Assembly (NCBI RefSeq): GCF_004768545.1
Contig: NZ_CP038634.1
Coordinates: 1,612,001 to 1,676,000 of the forward strand
DNA length: 64,000 nucleotides
From: Cupriavidus oxalaticus
GTDB taxonomy: Bacteria; Pseudomonadota; Gammaproteobacteria; Burkholderiales; Burkholderiaceae
Direction: 5' to 3'
A model generated the notes under the pieces. It was given only the letters and a program-made list of their open reading frames with translations. It was not told the DNA's origin and ran no database searches. Each line of letters starts with the position of its first letter. Position 1 is the stretch's first letter. The position numbers were made by a program, and so were the translations under genes. This document shows, piece by piece, positions 28,486 through 37,737 of this stretch.

Positions 28486-29631
28486 ATGTCCGCTTCCATG
28501 CTCGCCTATTTCCTGTCACGCCTGCTGCGCGTGAGCGTGATCAGCCTGGCGCTGGGCGTGGCCTTCGGCGCCTTCGCCACCGCTGCCAAGGCCGAGCGCC
28601 TGAAGAACCTGGCCACTTTCCAGGGCGTGCGCGACAACCCGCTGGTGGGCTACGGCCTGGTGGTCGGCCTGGACAACACCGGCGACCAGACCATGCAGAC
28701 GCCGTTCACCACGCAGAGCCTGACCAACATGCTCTCGCAGCTGGGGATCACGCTGCCGGCCGGCAAGAACATGCAGCTCAAGAACGTGGCCGCGGTGATG
28801 GTCACGGCCACGTTGCCCGCGTTTGCGCAGCCGGGCAGCCAGCTTGACGTGGTGGTGTCGTCGATGGGCAATGCCAAGAGCCTGCGCGGCGGCACGCTGC
28901 TGATGACGCCGCTCAAGGGCGCCGACGGGCAGGTCTACGCCATCGCGCAGGGCAACATGCTGGTGGGCGGCGCGGGCGCGTCGGCCAACGGCAGCAAGGT
29001 GCAGATCAACCAGCTTGCGGTGGGCCGTATCGCCAACGGCGCTATCGTCGAGCGCGCGGTCGCGCCGTTCCAGCCGGACGGCGGCGTGCTCAACCTGGAG
29101 CTGAAGGAAACCGATTTCGGCACCGCCGAGCGCGTGGTCGAAGCCATCAACCGTTCCATGGGCGGCGGCGTCGCCGCGGCGCTCGACGGCCGCACCGTGC
29201 AGGTGCGCGCTCCCGCCGCGCCGAGCGCGCGCGTGGGCTTCCTGGCCCGCATCGAGAATATCGACGTGACCCCGGCCAAGGCCGCGGCCAAGGTCATCCT
29301 GAACGCCCGCACCGGTTCGATCGTGATGAACCAGGCGGTGACGGTGGAAGACTGCGCGGTCGCGCACGGCAACCTGTCGGTGGTGATCAACACGCAGCCG
29401 GTGATCAGCCAGCCCGCGCCATTCAGCGAGGGCCGGACCGTGGTGGCGCCGGTGTCCCAGATCGACATGAGGCAGCAGGGCGGCTCGCTGCAGGTGGTCA
29501 GGGCGGGCGCCTCGCTGGCGGCCGTGGTCAAGGGCCTGAACGCGCTGGGCGCGACCCCGGCCGACCTGCAGACCATCCTGGAAGCGATGCGCGCCGCCGG
29601 TGCGCTGCGTGCGGAACTGGAAGTGATCTGA
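28486..29631 (+). CDS. flgI: Flagellar P-ring protein FlgI
   Basis: FlgI forms the periplasmic P-ring around the rod. The product (about 381 residues) has a signal peptide (hydrophobic [20 protein letters not shown]). The mature start is [20 protein letters not shown], followed by [13 protein letters not shown]. The end ([20 protein letters not shown]) is typical. In-frame ATGs at 28462, 28486 and 28498 are possible starts; 28462 would overlap flgH by 17 bases. flgJ starts three bases after the stop. Confidence 0.94.
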   Translation: MSASMLAYFLSRLLRVSVISLALGVAFGAFATAAKAERLKNLATFQGVRDNPLVGYGLVVGLDNTGDQTMQTPFTTQSLTNMLSQLGITLPAGKNMQLKNVAAVMVTATLPAFAQPGSQLDVVVSSMGNAKSLRGGTLLMTPLKGADGQVYAIAQGNMLVGGAGASANGSKVQINQLAVGRIANGAIVERAVAPFQPDGGVLNLELKETDFGTAERVVEAINRSMGGGVAAALDGRTVQVRAPAAPSARVGFLARIENIDVTPAKAAAKVILNARTGSIVMNQAVTVEDCAVAHGNLSVVINTQPVISQPAPFSEGRTVVAPVSQIDMRQQGGSLQVVRAGASLAAVVKGLNALGATPADLQTILEAMRAAGALRAELEVI

Positions 29632-29633
29632 TC

Positions 29634-30698
29634 ATGAGCGCGTCCATGCCACCGCAGGCCGCGGACCTGACGCAGCGCTTCGCGCTCGACACGCAGGGCT
29701 TCGAGGCGCTCAAGCACAGCGCGCGCAACGGTGCCAACGCGGCCACCCTGCAGGCGGCCGCCAAACAGTTCGAGGCGGTGTTCACGCAGATGGTGCTCAA
29801 GAGCATGCGCAATGCCACGCCGCAGGATGGACTCTTCGACAACGAGCAGAGCAAGCTCTATATGTCGATGATGGACCAGCAGCTCGCGCAGCAGATGTCG
29901 TCGCGCGGCATCGGGCTGGCCGAAGTGATGGTGCGCCAGCTGGCGCGCGCCGCGGGCACGCCGATGCCCGCGGGCATGAATGCGATGACGGCGGCCGAGT
30001 CCGGCCGTGCCGCCGATGCCGAGATGGCTCGATTGCTCGACAGCCGCGGCGCGGCCTCCGCCGGCGGCAATGAAGCCGCGGACCTGCCTGCTGTCGGCAC
30101 GGTGGTGCCGGGACAGAACTGGAACCCAACCGCGGGCTTGCGCCAGTACCAGTCGCAGTTCTACGGCGACCGAAGCCAGGACGGGCAGGACGGGCAGGAC
30201 GGCCAGGGCGGCGAAGTGCTCGGCCCGCTGCCTGCCGATGCGCCCGCCCACGTCAGCGCCTTTGTCGCGCGCATGGCGGCGCCGGCCGAAGCCGCATCCC
30301 GTGCCTCGGGCGTGCCGGCACGGCTGATCGTCGGCCAGGCGGCGCTCGAGTCGGGCTGGGGCCAGCGCGAAATCCTGCATGCCGATGGCTCGACCACCTT
30401 CAACGTGTTCGGTATCAAGGCCGGATCGAGCTGGAAGGGCCGCGTGGCCGAGATCACCACCACCGAGTACGTCGACGGCCAGCCGCAGAAGGTAAAGGCG
30501 AAGTTCCGCGCGTATGGATCGTATGACGAGGCCTGCGCGGACTACGCGCGGCTGCTGACCAATAATCCGCGCTATGCCGGCGTGGTGAGCGCGGGGTCGG
30601 CGGAGGAGGCGGCGCATGGGTTGCAGCGTGCGGGGTATGCGACGGATCCTGCGTACGGGCACAAGCTGGTGAAGATCATGAAAAAGGTGGCGGTTTAA
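29634..30698 (+). CDS. flgJ: Rod assembly protein and peptidoglycan hydrolase FlgJ
   Basis: FlgJ caps the growing rod and cuts peptidoglycan. The 354-residue protein has the rod-binding N-domain (about residues 35-105, with AAKQFEAVFTQMVLKSMRNA). A variable linker contains a DGQ repeat. The C-terminal glucosaminidase domain (about 205-354) has its likely catalytic Glu in GQAALESGWGQREI, then FNVFGIKAGSSWKG and YGSYDEACADYARLL. It is the last gene of the early flg operon; flgK has its own promoter. Confidence 0.95.
   Translation: MSASMPPQAADLTQRFALDTQGFEALKHSARNGANAATLQAAAKQFEAVFTQMVLKSMRNATPQDGLFDNEQSKLYMSMMDQQLAQQMSSRGIGLAEVMVRQLARAAGTPMPAGMNAMTAAESGRAADAEMARLLDSRGAASAGGNEAADLPAVGTVVPGQNWNPTAGLRQYQSQFYGDRSQDGQDGQDGQGGEVLGPLPADAPAHVSAFVARMAAPAEAASRASGVPARLIVGQAALESGWGQREILHADGSTTFNVFGIKAGSSWKGRVAEITTTEYVDGQPQKVKAKFRAYGSYDEACADYARLLTNNPRYAGVVSAGSAEEAAHGLQRAGYATDPAYGHKLVKIMKKVAV
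30180..30206 (+). repeat. Three tandem 9-base units in the flgJ linker
   Basis: GACGGGCAG occurs twice, followed by GACGGCCAG, encoding three Asp-Gly-Gln units between the rod-binding and hydrolase domains of FlgJ. The third copy differs at one base. Copy-number change would keep frame. Confidence 0.85.
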
Positions 30699-30825
30699 CG
30701 CGCAGGCCGTGGCTGACCGCCGGAACGAGGCTTCCCTCTCCCGCGAAGTGGGAGAGGGGAGCAAACCGCCGCAAGTTGCGCGGCATATGGACCTCAAGGT
30801 CGCGCGCTATCCCCGCACGTCAGCC

Positions 30826-30853
30826 TAAAGTCCTACCTCAAATCGGCCGATAA
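30826..30853 (+). promoter_or_regulatory. Sigma-28 (FliA) promoter of flgK-flgL
   Basis: GCCGATAA at 30846-30853 is a perfect sigma-28 -10 element, and TAAAGTCC begins at 30826. The spacer is 12 rather than 11 bases. It lies 64 bases before the flgK ATG, in the 219-base gap after flgJ, and separates late flgKL from the early flg genes. Confidence 0.75.
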
Positions 30854-30917
30854 CACCCCCATCCACCACCGCCGCGCCACGCCGCGGGCAGCCCAACGAA
30901 TCCGGGGTCAGAGCACA

Positions 30918-32840
30918 ATGTCTCTCTTCAGTATTGGTCTTTCCGGCCTGAACACCGCGCAGAACGCGCTGACGACGACCAGCCACAACTTTGCCAACTC
31001 GGCGACCGAAGGCTATTCGCGCCAGAACACCATCGTGGCATCGGCCGGCGGCCAGTACACCAGCCAGGGCTTCTACGGCTATGGCTCCAACACCACCACC
31101 GTGATCCGCGTCTATGACGAGTTCCTGACCGGCCAGCTGCGTGGCGCCACCTCGGCCAGCGCCTCGCTGGCGACCTATTCCGACCAGATCGCCCAGATCG
31201 ACAACCTGCTCGCCGACCAGAAGGGCGGCCTGGCGCCGCTGATGCAGAAATTCTTTGCCGCGGTGCAGGCAGTGGCCGACACGCCGGCCGACCCCGCCGC
31301 GCGCCAGGGCATGCTCTCCGCCGGCCAGGCCCTGGTCGGCCAGGTCCGCTCCGCCAGCAACTACTTCAAGCAACTGCAGTCGGGCGTCAACGAGCAGATC
31401 GGCACCGCGGTCACGCAGGTCAATGCCTACACCACGCAGATCGCCAACCTGAACCAGGAAATCACGCGGATGAAGGCCGCGTCCGGCGGCCAGCCGCCCA
31501 ACGACCTGCTCGACCAGCGCGACCAGGCGGTGGCCGAGCTGAACAAGCTCGTCGGCGCCAAGGTAGTGGTGCAGGACGGTGGCACCTACAACGTCTTCGT
31601 CGGCAACGGCCAGCCGCTGGTGATGGGCAACGAGTCGTACGACCTGAAGGCAGTGACTTCCGCTGCCGACCCGGGCCGTACCGTGGTCGCCTATTCCCTG
31701 CCGAACGGCAGCGTCTATGAAAGCCAGCCGGGCGCGATCACCGGCGGCTCCCTGGGCGGCCTGCTGCAGTTCCGCACCGAGACCCTCGATGCCGCGCAAA
31801 GCGCGATCGGCCGGCTGTCGCTGGCGATCGGCCAGAGCTTCAACGAACAGCACAAGCTGGGCATGGACCTGAACGGCGACATCGGCACCGACATGTTCAA
31901 GCTGGGCAATGCCACGGTGCTGCCCAACGACAGGAACACTGCCATCAGCACCGTGGCCACGGCCACCATCGACGACGCCTCGGCACTGACCACCAGCGAC
32001 TACAAGCTGCAGTTCGACGGCACCAGCTACACGCTGACGCGCCTGTCCGACAACGCGCAGGTGGCCACGCCAGTGCCGGGCACGCCCGCGCCCACCTATC
32101 CGCTGACCTTCAGTGCCGATGGCTTCAGCGTGACGATCGATGCGGCAATGGGCACCAACGATTCGTTCGTGATCCAGCCGACGCGCAATGCCGCGGCCGG
32201 CTTCGACATGGCGATCAGCGATCCCGCCAGGATCGCCGCAGCCTCGCCGGCGCGGGCCGATGCCGCTCCCGGCAACAAGGGCAGCGCCACTGCCAGCCTG
32301 AGCAACGTTGCGCCGGGCTTCACGCCGCTGGCGGGCAAGATCACCGCCGTCTATACCGCGGCCGGTTACGTGTTCAAGGATGCGGCAGGCACGAACCTGA
32401 CGCCGCAGCCCACGGGCGTGCCTAATGGCAGCAATACCGACTACAACATCGGCGGCCTGACCTTCAGCTTTGGCGGCACGCCCAAGGTAGACGATTCCTT
32501 CACGCTCGGCGGCAACGCCGGTGGCGTCAAGGACAACGGCAACATGCTGAACCTGGCCAAGCTGCAGAACGCCAAGACCATCGGCGGCGTATCCAGCTTC
32601 AGCGATGCCTACGCGCAGCTGGTCAACGACGTCGGCACGCGCGCCAAGTCAGTCAAGATCGCCTCGGCATCGCAGGACAGCATCACCACGCAGATCAAGG
32701 CCGCCCAGCAGTCGGTGTCGGGCGTCAACATGGACGAGGAAACCGTGTCGATGCTGCGTTTCCAGCAGCTATACCAGGCCAACGCCCGCGTGATCCAGAC
32801 GGCCGGCTCGCTGTTCGACACCCTCATCGGCATCCGGTAA
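30918..32840 (+). CDS. flgK: Hook-filament junction protein FlgK (HAP1)
   Basis: FlgK is the first hook-filament junction protein. The 640-residue protein has the N-terminal axial motif (IGLSGLNTAQNALTTTSHNF, then ANSATEGYSRQNT). A long coiled region follows (QVNAYTTQIANLNQEITRMK). Its Ala/Thr-rich middle is variable, and the C-terminal motif is NMDEETVSMLRFQQLYQANA. It is secreted with help of FlgN. Confidence 0.96.
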   Translation: MSLFSIGLSGLNTAQNALTTTSHNFANSATEGYSRQNTIVASAGGQYTSQGFYGYGSNTTTVIRVYDEFLTGQLRGATSASASLATYSDQIAQIDNLLADQKGGLAPLMQKFFAAVQAVADTPADPAARQGMLSAGQALVGQVRSASNYFKQLQSGVNEQIGTAVTQVNAYTTQIANLNQEITRMKAASGGQPPNDLLDQRDQAVAELNKLVGAKVVVQDGGTYNVFVGNGQPLVMGNESYDLKAVTSAADPGRTVVAYSLPNGSVYESQPGAITGGSLGGLLQFRTETLDAAQSAIGRLSLAIGQSFNEQHKLGMDLNGDIGTDMFKLGNATVLPNDRNTAISTVATATIDDASALTTSDYKLQFDGTSYTLTRLSDNAQVATPVPGTPAPTYPLTFSADGFSVTIDAAMGTNDSFVIQPTRNAAAGFDMAISDPARIAAASPARADAAPGNKGSATASLSNVAPGFTPLAGKITAVYTAAGYVFKDAAGTNLTPQPTGVPNGSNTDYNIGGLTFSFGGTPKVDDSFTLGGNAGGVKDNGNMLNLAKLQNAKTIGGVSSFSDAYAQLVNDVGTRAKSVKIASASQDSITTQIKAAQQSVSGVNMDEETVSMLRFQQLYQANARVIQTAGSLFDTLIGIR

Positions 32841-32881
32841 GGCCAGCCGGCAAGTCAACGTATCCGAATAGGCAATCCATC

Positions 32882-34105
32882 ATGCGTGTTGCAAGCTCTA
32901 CCCTGTATCAGCAAGGCCTGGCGTCGATGAACCTGCAGCAGGGCTCGCTGCTGCATATCCAGCAGCAGCTCGGCACCGGCCGCCGTATTCTCACGCCGTC
33001 GGATGACCCGGTCGCGGCCACCCGCGCCCTTGGCGTCAGCCAGGCCCAGGCGGTCAACGGCCAGTACGCGACGTCGCGCAGCCAGGCGAATATCGCGCTG
33101 GCCGCGGAAGAAAACGCGCTGCAATCGTTGACCACCGTCACGCAGAACATCCAGACGCTGCTGGTGCAGGCCGGCAACGGCACCATGAGCGACGCCGACC
33201 GCGGCTCGCTCGCCACCGCGCTGGAAGGCCTGTACAACCAGCTGGTCGGCCTGGCCAACTCCGATGACGGCAACGGCCAGTACCTGTTCGGCGGCACCCG
33301 CTCCGGTACGGCGCCGTTTTCGCAAGCCAGCGGCGCCGGCGTCTACATCGGCGACACCGGCCAGCAACTGCTGCAGGTCGACGTCGCGCGCCAGATGCCC
33401 GCGGGCGACAACGGCCGCGACGTGTTCATGAGCGTCACCGGCGGTGCTGGTTATGTCGTCAAGGGCAATAGCGCCAACACCGGCAGCGCCACCTTCGGCA
33501 CGGTCTCGATCACCGATCCCAGCGACCCGCTGTATGGCAAGTCGCTGCAGGTTACGTTCCAGGCCAACGCCGGCGGCCAGATGGAATACACCATCACCGA
33601 CATGGCCGATCCCGCCGCGCCCGCGCTGGCCGGCCCGACTGCCTACAACGCACCGGCGCGCATCGAGATCGGCGGCGTGACCTTCAACGTCAGCGGCGAG
33701 CCGAAGGACGGCGATACCCTGACCATGCAACCTGCCAGGGAAGCCGGCACTGACATGTTCGCCAATCTGCAGAACGTGATCGACACGCTGCGCAAGCCGA
33801 CTACCACTCCGGGCGATCAGGCCAACCTGAGCAACGTGCTGTCCACGGCGACGCGCCAGTTTTCCAACTCGCTGGATAACGTGCTGACGGTGCGCGCCTC
33901 GGTGGGTTCGCGGATGCAGGAACTGGATGCGCTGGACGATGTCGGCACTAACCGCGACCTGACGTACTCGCAGACGCTGTCGGGGCTGCAGGACCTGGAT
34001 TATGCGGCGGCGATTACCGAGTACTACCAGCGGCAGACTGCGCTGCAGGGGGCGCAGCAATCGTTTATGCAGATTCAAGGAATGAATTTGTTTAAGTATT
34101 TGTGA
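32882..34105 (+). CDS. flgL: Hook-filament junction protein FlgL (HAP3)
   Basis: FlgL is the second junction protein and shares flagellin-type ends. The 407-residue product starts MRVASSTLYQQGLASMNLQQ, has GRRILTPSDDPVAATRAL, and ends with the flagellin-like C-terminal helix (LQDLDYAAAITEYYQRQTAL, QGAQQSFMQIQ). It follows flgK after 41 bases and is the last flagellar gene in the window. No T-tract terminator was seen after it. Confidence 0.95.
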   Translation: MRVASSTLYQQGLASMNLQQGSLLHIQQQLGTGRRILTPSDDPVAATRALGVSQAQAVNGQYATSRSQANIALAAEENALQSLTTVTQNIQTLLVQAGNGTMSDADRGSLATALEGLYNQLVGLANSDDGNGQYLFGGTRSGTAPFSQASGAGVYIGDTGQQLLQVDVARQMPAGDNGRDVFMSVTGGAGYVVKGNSANTGSATFGTVSITDPSDPLYGKSLQVTFQANAGGQMEYTITDMADPAAPALAGPTAYNAPARIEIGGVTFNVSGEPKDGDTLTMQPAREAGTDMFANLQNVIDTLRKPTTTPGDQANLSNVLSTATRQFSNSLDNVLTVRASVGSRMQELDALDDVGTNRDLTYSQTLSGLQDLDYAAAITEYYQRQTALQGAQQSFMQIQGMNLFKYL

Positions 34106-34406
34106 TGCAAGAAATCCGCGCAGAATAAGCAAAGCCAGTGTGCGACGGAAACAAAGTCTGGAAAGACCTTCACTGAAGTTTGGAAAATTTGGCGTCGCTA
34201 CCCTGGAAGCTGCGCCAGACAAGGATTTTCCAGACTTTGGCCGAGCGCGAGGTACCCGCGTGCGAGAGATCTGTCGGTCCATTTGGCTCCAGACCTCGCG
34301 CAAAGACCCAAGTAACCATTCTTCAGGCAGTTCGCCAGCGTCCGCCCCCAAATATAGGCTACTTGCGCGAGGGTGGCAAAACGGGGCCGAGTTGGACGGC
34401 TTTCCC
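34106..34406. other. Gap after flgL
   Basis: About 300 bases, visibly richer in A/T than the flagellar genes, with no gene I can support. This marks the left edge of the accessory region. No tRNA, integrase gene or direct repeat was seen here. Confidence 0.5.
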
Positions 34407-34817
34407 CTAGAACCCTGTCACCTGATAGCGGCTTTCATTGCCGCGAAGCCATCCTGGGCGCCTGCCGCGACCCGACCAGGTCTTTCCTGTGTGCGGGTCC
34501 ATGTAAAGCTCGTGGTTCTTGCCAAGCATAGCCCGTTGATTCAGCGTGCTTGTTGGTAGCCGTTTAGAGTGCTGCTTACGCGTGGGGCGCTCCGCCGCTA
34601 GCGCCGCGTGCTTTCGCTTGCCGGGCATAGTGCGATGCGTGAGCGGCCGTGCCCCTATCCCCAACAGCCGTCCCAGATCTTCGGGGCGGAGATCTACACT
34701 GGCAAGCAGTCGCCGAATCTTCTCAATCGCGATCTCCCGCTCGCGAACTCTTGCGGCTTCAATCTCAACTTCCATCTGCTTCAGGCGAGCCTTCAAAGCC
34801 GGATATTTAAGCTCCAT
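34407..34817 (-). CDS. H-NS-family nucleoid protein
   Basis: A 136-residue protein. The N-half is a coiled-coil oligomerization region (LKARLKQMEVEIEAARVRER). The C-terminal DNA-binding core is YMDPHTGKTWSGRGRRPGWL, which fits the H-NS core pattern TW-x-G-x-GR-x-P. The linker is Lys/Arg/Thr-rich. H-NS proteins bind and silence A/T-rich, often acquired, DNA, which fits its place at the edge of an A/T-richer region. This is one of several paralogues expected in this group. Confidence 0.88.
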   Translation of the reverse strand: MELKYPALKARLKQMEVEIEAARVREREIAIEKIRRLLASVDLRPEDLGRLLGIGARPLTHRTMPGKRKHAALAAERPTRKQHSKRLPTSTLNQRAMLGKNHELYMDPHTGKTWSGRGRRPGWLRGNESRYQVTGF

Positions 34818-34853
34818 ACGCTTTCCCTCAAACCGTTGGATATCGCAGAGAGA

Positions 34854-35090
34854 TCAACCTTTTTCTGAGGGACGCGGCTTGTCAGGAGCGGGATCTGGAG
34901 GCTCACTGAATAGATCCTTCAGAGATACGCCTAGAGCGTCCGCTAGCAATACAAGGTTATCGAGTGACACGTTCACGCTATCTCGTTGGATGCGATGTTC
35001 GAGAACGAACAAAGAATGAAGGACTTGGCCAAGTTGCGAGGCCGAAAAGATCTGCTGCCAGCGCTTGATCGGGCAAAGTAGTTGACGCTC
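34854..35090 (-). pseudogene. Remnant of an XRE-type HTH regulator
   Basis: Reading the minus strand up to the TGA at 34854-34856 gives HRIQRDSVNVSLDNLVLLAD followed by ALGVSLKDLFSEPPDPAP. This is the end of a Cro/C1-type helix-turn-helix protein, whose family reads IERGKRNVSLDNLVKLADAL. The frame stays open to about 35135, but the part before HSLFVLEHR does not match the HTH and has no ATG or GTG start. It looks like a decayed or frame-shifted copy next to the H-NS gene. Confidence 0.5.
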
Positions 35091-36280
35091 TACAATTAGC
35101 CTTGGCGCCGCTCCGTCACCATGTGAGGCCTTAACCGGTCAATCTGACCGGCCCCTGCCGCATTGCTTGCTTCGTCCGCATCAAGCTCGGCGTGCAGAGG
35201 AAACTCGGTCATAACGCCTCTTCCGTCGATATTCGTCACAACTTCGGACGTTTGACGGAACGGATGTTATGCCTTGATGCTGGCCTGAGGCTGTCGGTTG
35301 TGAAGCGATACCTACAGGCTTCGCTGCAGACAATCGATGAGCAGGCATCGCTTGTAGTCCGATCCTCCCCTCAGGATCCCCTGCAAGGGGCTGTATTGGC
35401 CAATGCTTCCGCCATCGAAGCGCTAGCGGAAATGGCAGAAGCTGGTTTCTGCCGGCTACCCGAGCGCCGGCCACGGCTGTCTCTGATCGACTGCGGATTC
35501 AACCGGTGGTTGCTGCAAGGGTGGACGGCCGAGAATGGCCGGGCTCGGACGGATACCTGTCGCCAGAACTGCGCTTGTCGCTGATCGGCTCCCGGGCGGC
35601 CGTTCGAATCGGCGATTTCACTGCCCCCAAAGCCGCCGCTCAACTTTGCGATCACCGGTTTTTTCGGTTGGTAGAGAGACCTGCGGCGTTTAAACCCACC
35701 GATTGCAGCTAGCGTGGGAAGCGAGGGTGGGTATCGAGTCGCGCCGGCTACCATGGCTCTTCAGCTTCGACATAAATCATTGACTCTTAAAGATTGGCCG
35801 TTCGAAAGTAAAATTTGGCGAACCAGCGGCCAATGCTCAACTCGGCACTCGACAGAGGCGGGCCCATGGCCGGACCAGCGCCAGATGGTGTCGCCAGTCT
35901 GCGAGCAAGAGATGATAGCCGGCGTCTGAATGCGTTGCCTTTCTTCTTCGTGCCAAAGGCAGGTGCCGACCCCTCTCAGTCATTCGCTGAGTTCGCTCCG
36001 AATGGCCGCTGCGATGAAGAGCGGACGTTTGGCAGCGGCACGTCCGTATGTTGCTCGGCATTCGCCATATCGGACTTGCGCACAGCAATCTCCCTGCGGC
36101 GCATGTGGGCGTGGCCATGGGTTGACTGACCTGTCGAATGGTCATAAGCATGTGCGCGCCTGATCTCCGCCGACACACGCTCGGACAGATGTGCGCTTTC
36201 CGTCGTGGGACAGCGACTGATTGTGGAGGCACAATTGTCTGCGCGAGACTGGCTGTAAGCGCGATCAACCGGGGGCGATC
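35091..36280. other. 1.2 kb without a supported gene
   Basis: Overlapping open frames on both strands exist (for example 35192-35584 plus and 35371-35754 minus), but none shows a recognised motif, a good ribosome site or a clear codon bias. At 35135-35151 there is a perfect small hairpin, CCGGTCA-ATC-TGACCGG. I treat the stretch as decayed accessory DNA. Confidence 0.4.
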
Positions 36281-36571
36281 ATGACTTCTCGAAATATCCA
36301 CGTCATGCCGGAAGGCGATCGAGGCTGGGCTGTAACAGTGGAAGGCCCGAACGGCGCCACCGTCCTATTCCCAACGGAAGCTGAGGCAATCGCTGCTGGC
36401 ACGGACGCGGCGAAGCAGGACGGGGTCGAGCTCTTCATTTATGATCGTGATGGCCAGATCCGTGAGCGCAATTCCTTCGATCCTATGAAGCATCCAATCA
36501 TGGCGACGCGGATTTCCTATGGGCGAGCTCCGAAAGCCGCGCCGCGGATGTGGCGTAGCCCTGTCCACTAA
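36281..36571 (+). CDS. DUF2188-family small protein
   Basis: A 96-residue protein with the DUF2188 layout. A first strand IHVMPEGDRGWAVTVEG is followed by ATVLFPTEAEAIAAGTDAAK (strand plus helix) and VELFIYDRDGQIRERNS. The family usually ends shortly after RER-x-S with a short Asp/Pro/Gly tail, whereas here about 25 extra residues follow and the stop lies just before a transposase remnant, so the end may have been replaced. Function unknown. A weak GGGGGCG site precedes ATG 36281. A second DUF2188 gene lies at 56526-56750. Confidence 0.75.
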   Translation: MTSRNIHVMPEGDRGWAVTVEGPNGATVLFPTEAEAIAAGTDAAKQDGVELFIYDRDGQIRERNSFDPMKHPIMATRISYGRAPKAAPRMWRSPVH

Positions 36572-36578
36572 CCGCATG

Positions 36579-36960
36579 TTCTCGCAGCTATCACTCACGG
36601 GTTCCCAGGCGCGCTCGATGAGCTCACAAGTCAAGGGAACTGCTATCGTTGGATACAACGTTCAGTGGGGCGTTGATGCCTAGCGTCTCCTGATTGTCGC
36701 GCACGAGGTCATGAACATCGGCAGCGACCATGCGTCACTGGGCACGGTGGCGAAGGTCGTGGGTGAGGCCTCGGGCTGGAACAAACTGCAAACCTCTGCC
36801 GATCGTGGGTACTTCAATGGGCCGGAGATCAGCGAGTGCGGAGACGCAGGCGTTACGCCCCATCGTACCGAAGCCAATGACGTCAAGCGCCAGGGCCGAC
36901 GGACGTCTTGGCAAGGCAGACTTCATCTACGTGGCGCCGCCGGTGCTGGTGGATACAGCG
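36579..36960 (+). mobile_element. IS1182-type transposase remnant
   Basis: A broken transposase can be read in pieces. From about 36579 the frame gives SLTGSQARSMSSQVKGTAIV and GYNVQWGVDA, interrupted by an in-frame TAG at 36681. It continues LLIVAHEVMNIGSDH and SADRGYFNGPEI, then shifts frame near 36860 to VPKPMTSSARADGRLGKADF. The order SM-x(3)-G-x-G-x-VGYNVQ, HEV-x-N, ADRGYFNG and GKxDFIY is that of IS1182-family transposases. No terminal repeats were found; both ends are missing. Confidence 0.65.
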
Positions 36961-37189
36961 GCGTCAGGAAATTGGGCGGCACGCACGCTTGTTCCAATCA
37001 CGGGAAAATGGGCTGCGTATCGCTCGCGTCCGCGCTGGGGCGCGAGGCGGAAGGGTTCAGTCGCGATGCGAGGGACAGGGACTCTCACGCCTTGGAGCCA
37101 TACGAAGTTGGACGAAATAATTCCCTTTGCCAAAGATTAAGCGCGTATGCTGGGATTGCCAACCGGCAAGCAACACAATAGGAGTTCTC

Positions 37190-37327
37190 ATGGCAAAAAG
37201 CCAACTACGCGGCAACCGCGAAGCGAAAAAGCTAAAGCAACCCAAGAAGCCTTTCGCACCGACAACTCCGTTCAGCACGGTTCAGTCGCGGGTCCGGACC
37301 GACGGTCTCGCCAAGAGGAAGTCGTAA
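37190..37327 (+). CDS. Small basic protein of unknown function
   Basis: A 45-residue, Lys/Arg-rich product starting MAKSQLRGNREAKKLKQPKK, with a Thr/Ser-rich C-half. ATG 37190 has a clear AGGAGTT site. Proteins starting MAKSQLR-x-NREAKK occur widely in Burkholderiales as far as I recall, but no function is known. A nucleic-acid-associated role would be only a guess from its charge. Confidence 0.6.
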   Translation: MAKSQLRGNREAKKLKQPKKPFAPTTPFSTVQSRVRTDGLAKRKS

Positions 37328-37413
37328 GCCGGGCAAGTGCCTGGCAAGTCGCGATATCACCGCAAGGTGATACCTCTTCATTCAACGTAAGCCGACCGAT
37401 AGGGAGGCGCACC

Positions 37414-37731
37414 ATGATCCACCCTGACACAGGCCCGACGTTCCGAGGCCTGCCACTTACCGCCGAGCAAGACTCGGAGGTTCGCCACTATCAGAACAGA
37501 AAAACGAGGCTTGGCAAGCCATGGGATACCCCGGAACTACGCGGGATGCTCGAAGACATGTTGCTGCCGCCGAAGACCGAGGATGGCGGTCAGGAAGATG
37601 TTCTTCTGGGACCGTTCGCTGCCGCGGAACGTGCGGCATCGTTCGTCGACGAGGCCATGGAACCGATTGCAGCATACGAAGATTGGAACGCCGCCATGGA
37701 AATCGAGGGGATGAAAGGCGAAGCGCGCTAA
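37414..37731 (+). CDS. Conserved hypothetical protein, 105 residues
   Basis: Starts MIHPDTGPTFRGLPLTAEQD after a strong AGGGAGG site. The sequence is hydrophilic, with RKTRLGKPWDTPELRGMLED in the middle and an acidic helix at the C-end (AAERAASFVDEAMEPIAAYE). No domain recognised. It is convergent with the transglutaminase gene, seven bases away, and 86 bases after the small basic protein gene. Confidence 0.6.
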   Translation: MIHPDTGPTFRGLPLTAEQDSEVRHYQNRKTRLGKPWDTPELRGMLEDMLLPPKTEDGGQEDVLLGPFAAAERAASFVDEAMEPIAAYEDWNAAMEIEGMKGEAR

Positions 37732-37737
37732 TGCCGG

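Noticed and set aside
30180..30206. Short repeats as a CRISPR array
   Set aside because: Units are nine bases without spacers and code for Asp-Gly-Gln in frame; no cas genes exist in the window.
34546..35019. Plus-strand open frame of 157 codons
   Set aside because: It is opposite the H-NS gene and the XRE remnant and has no motif of its own.
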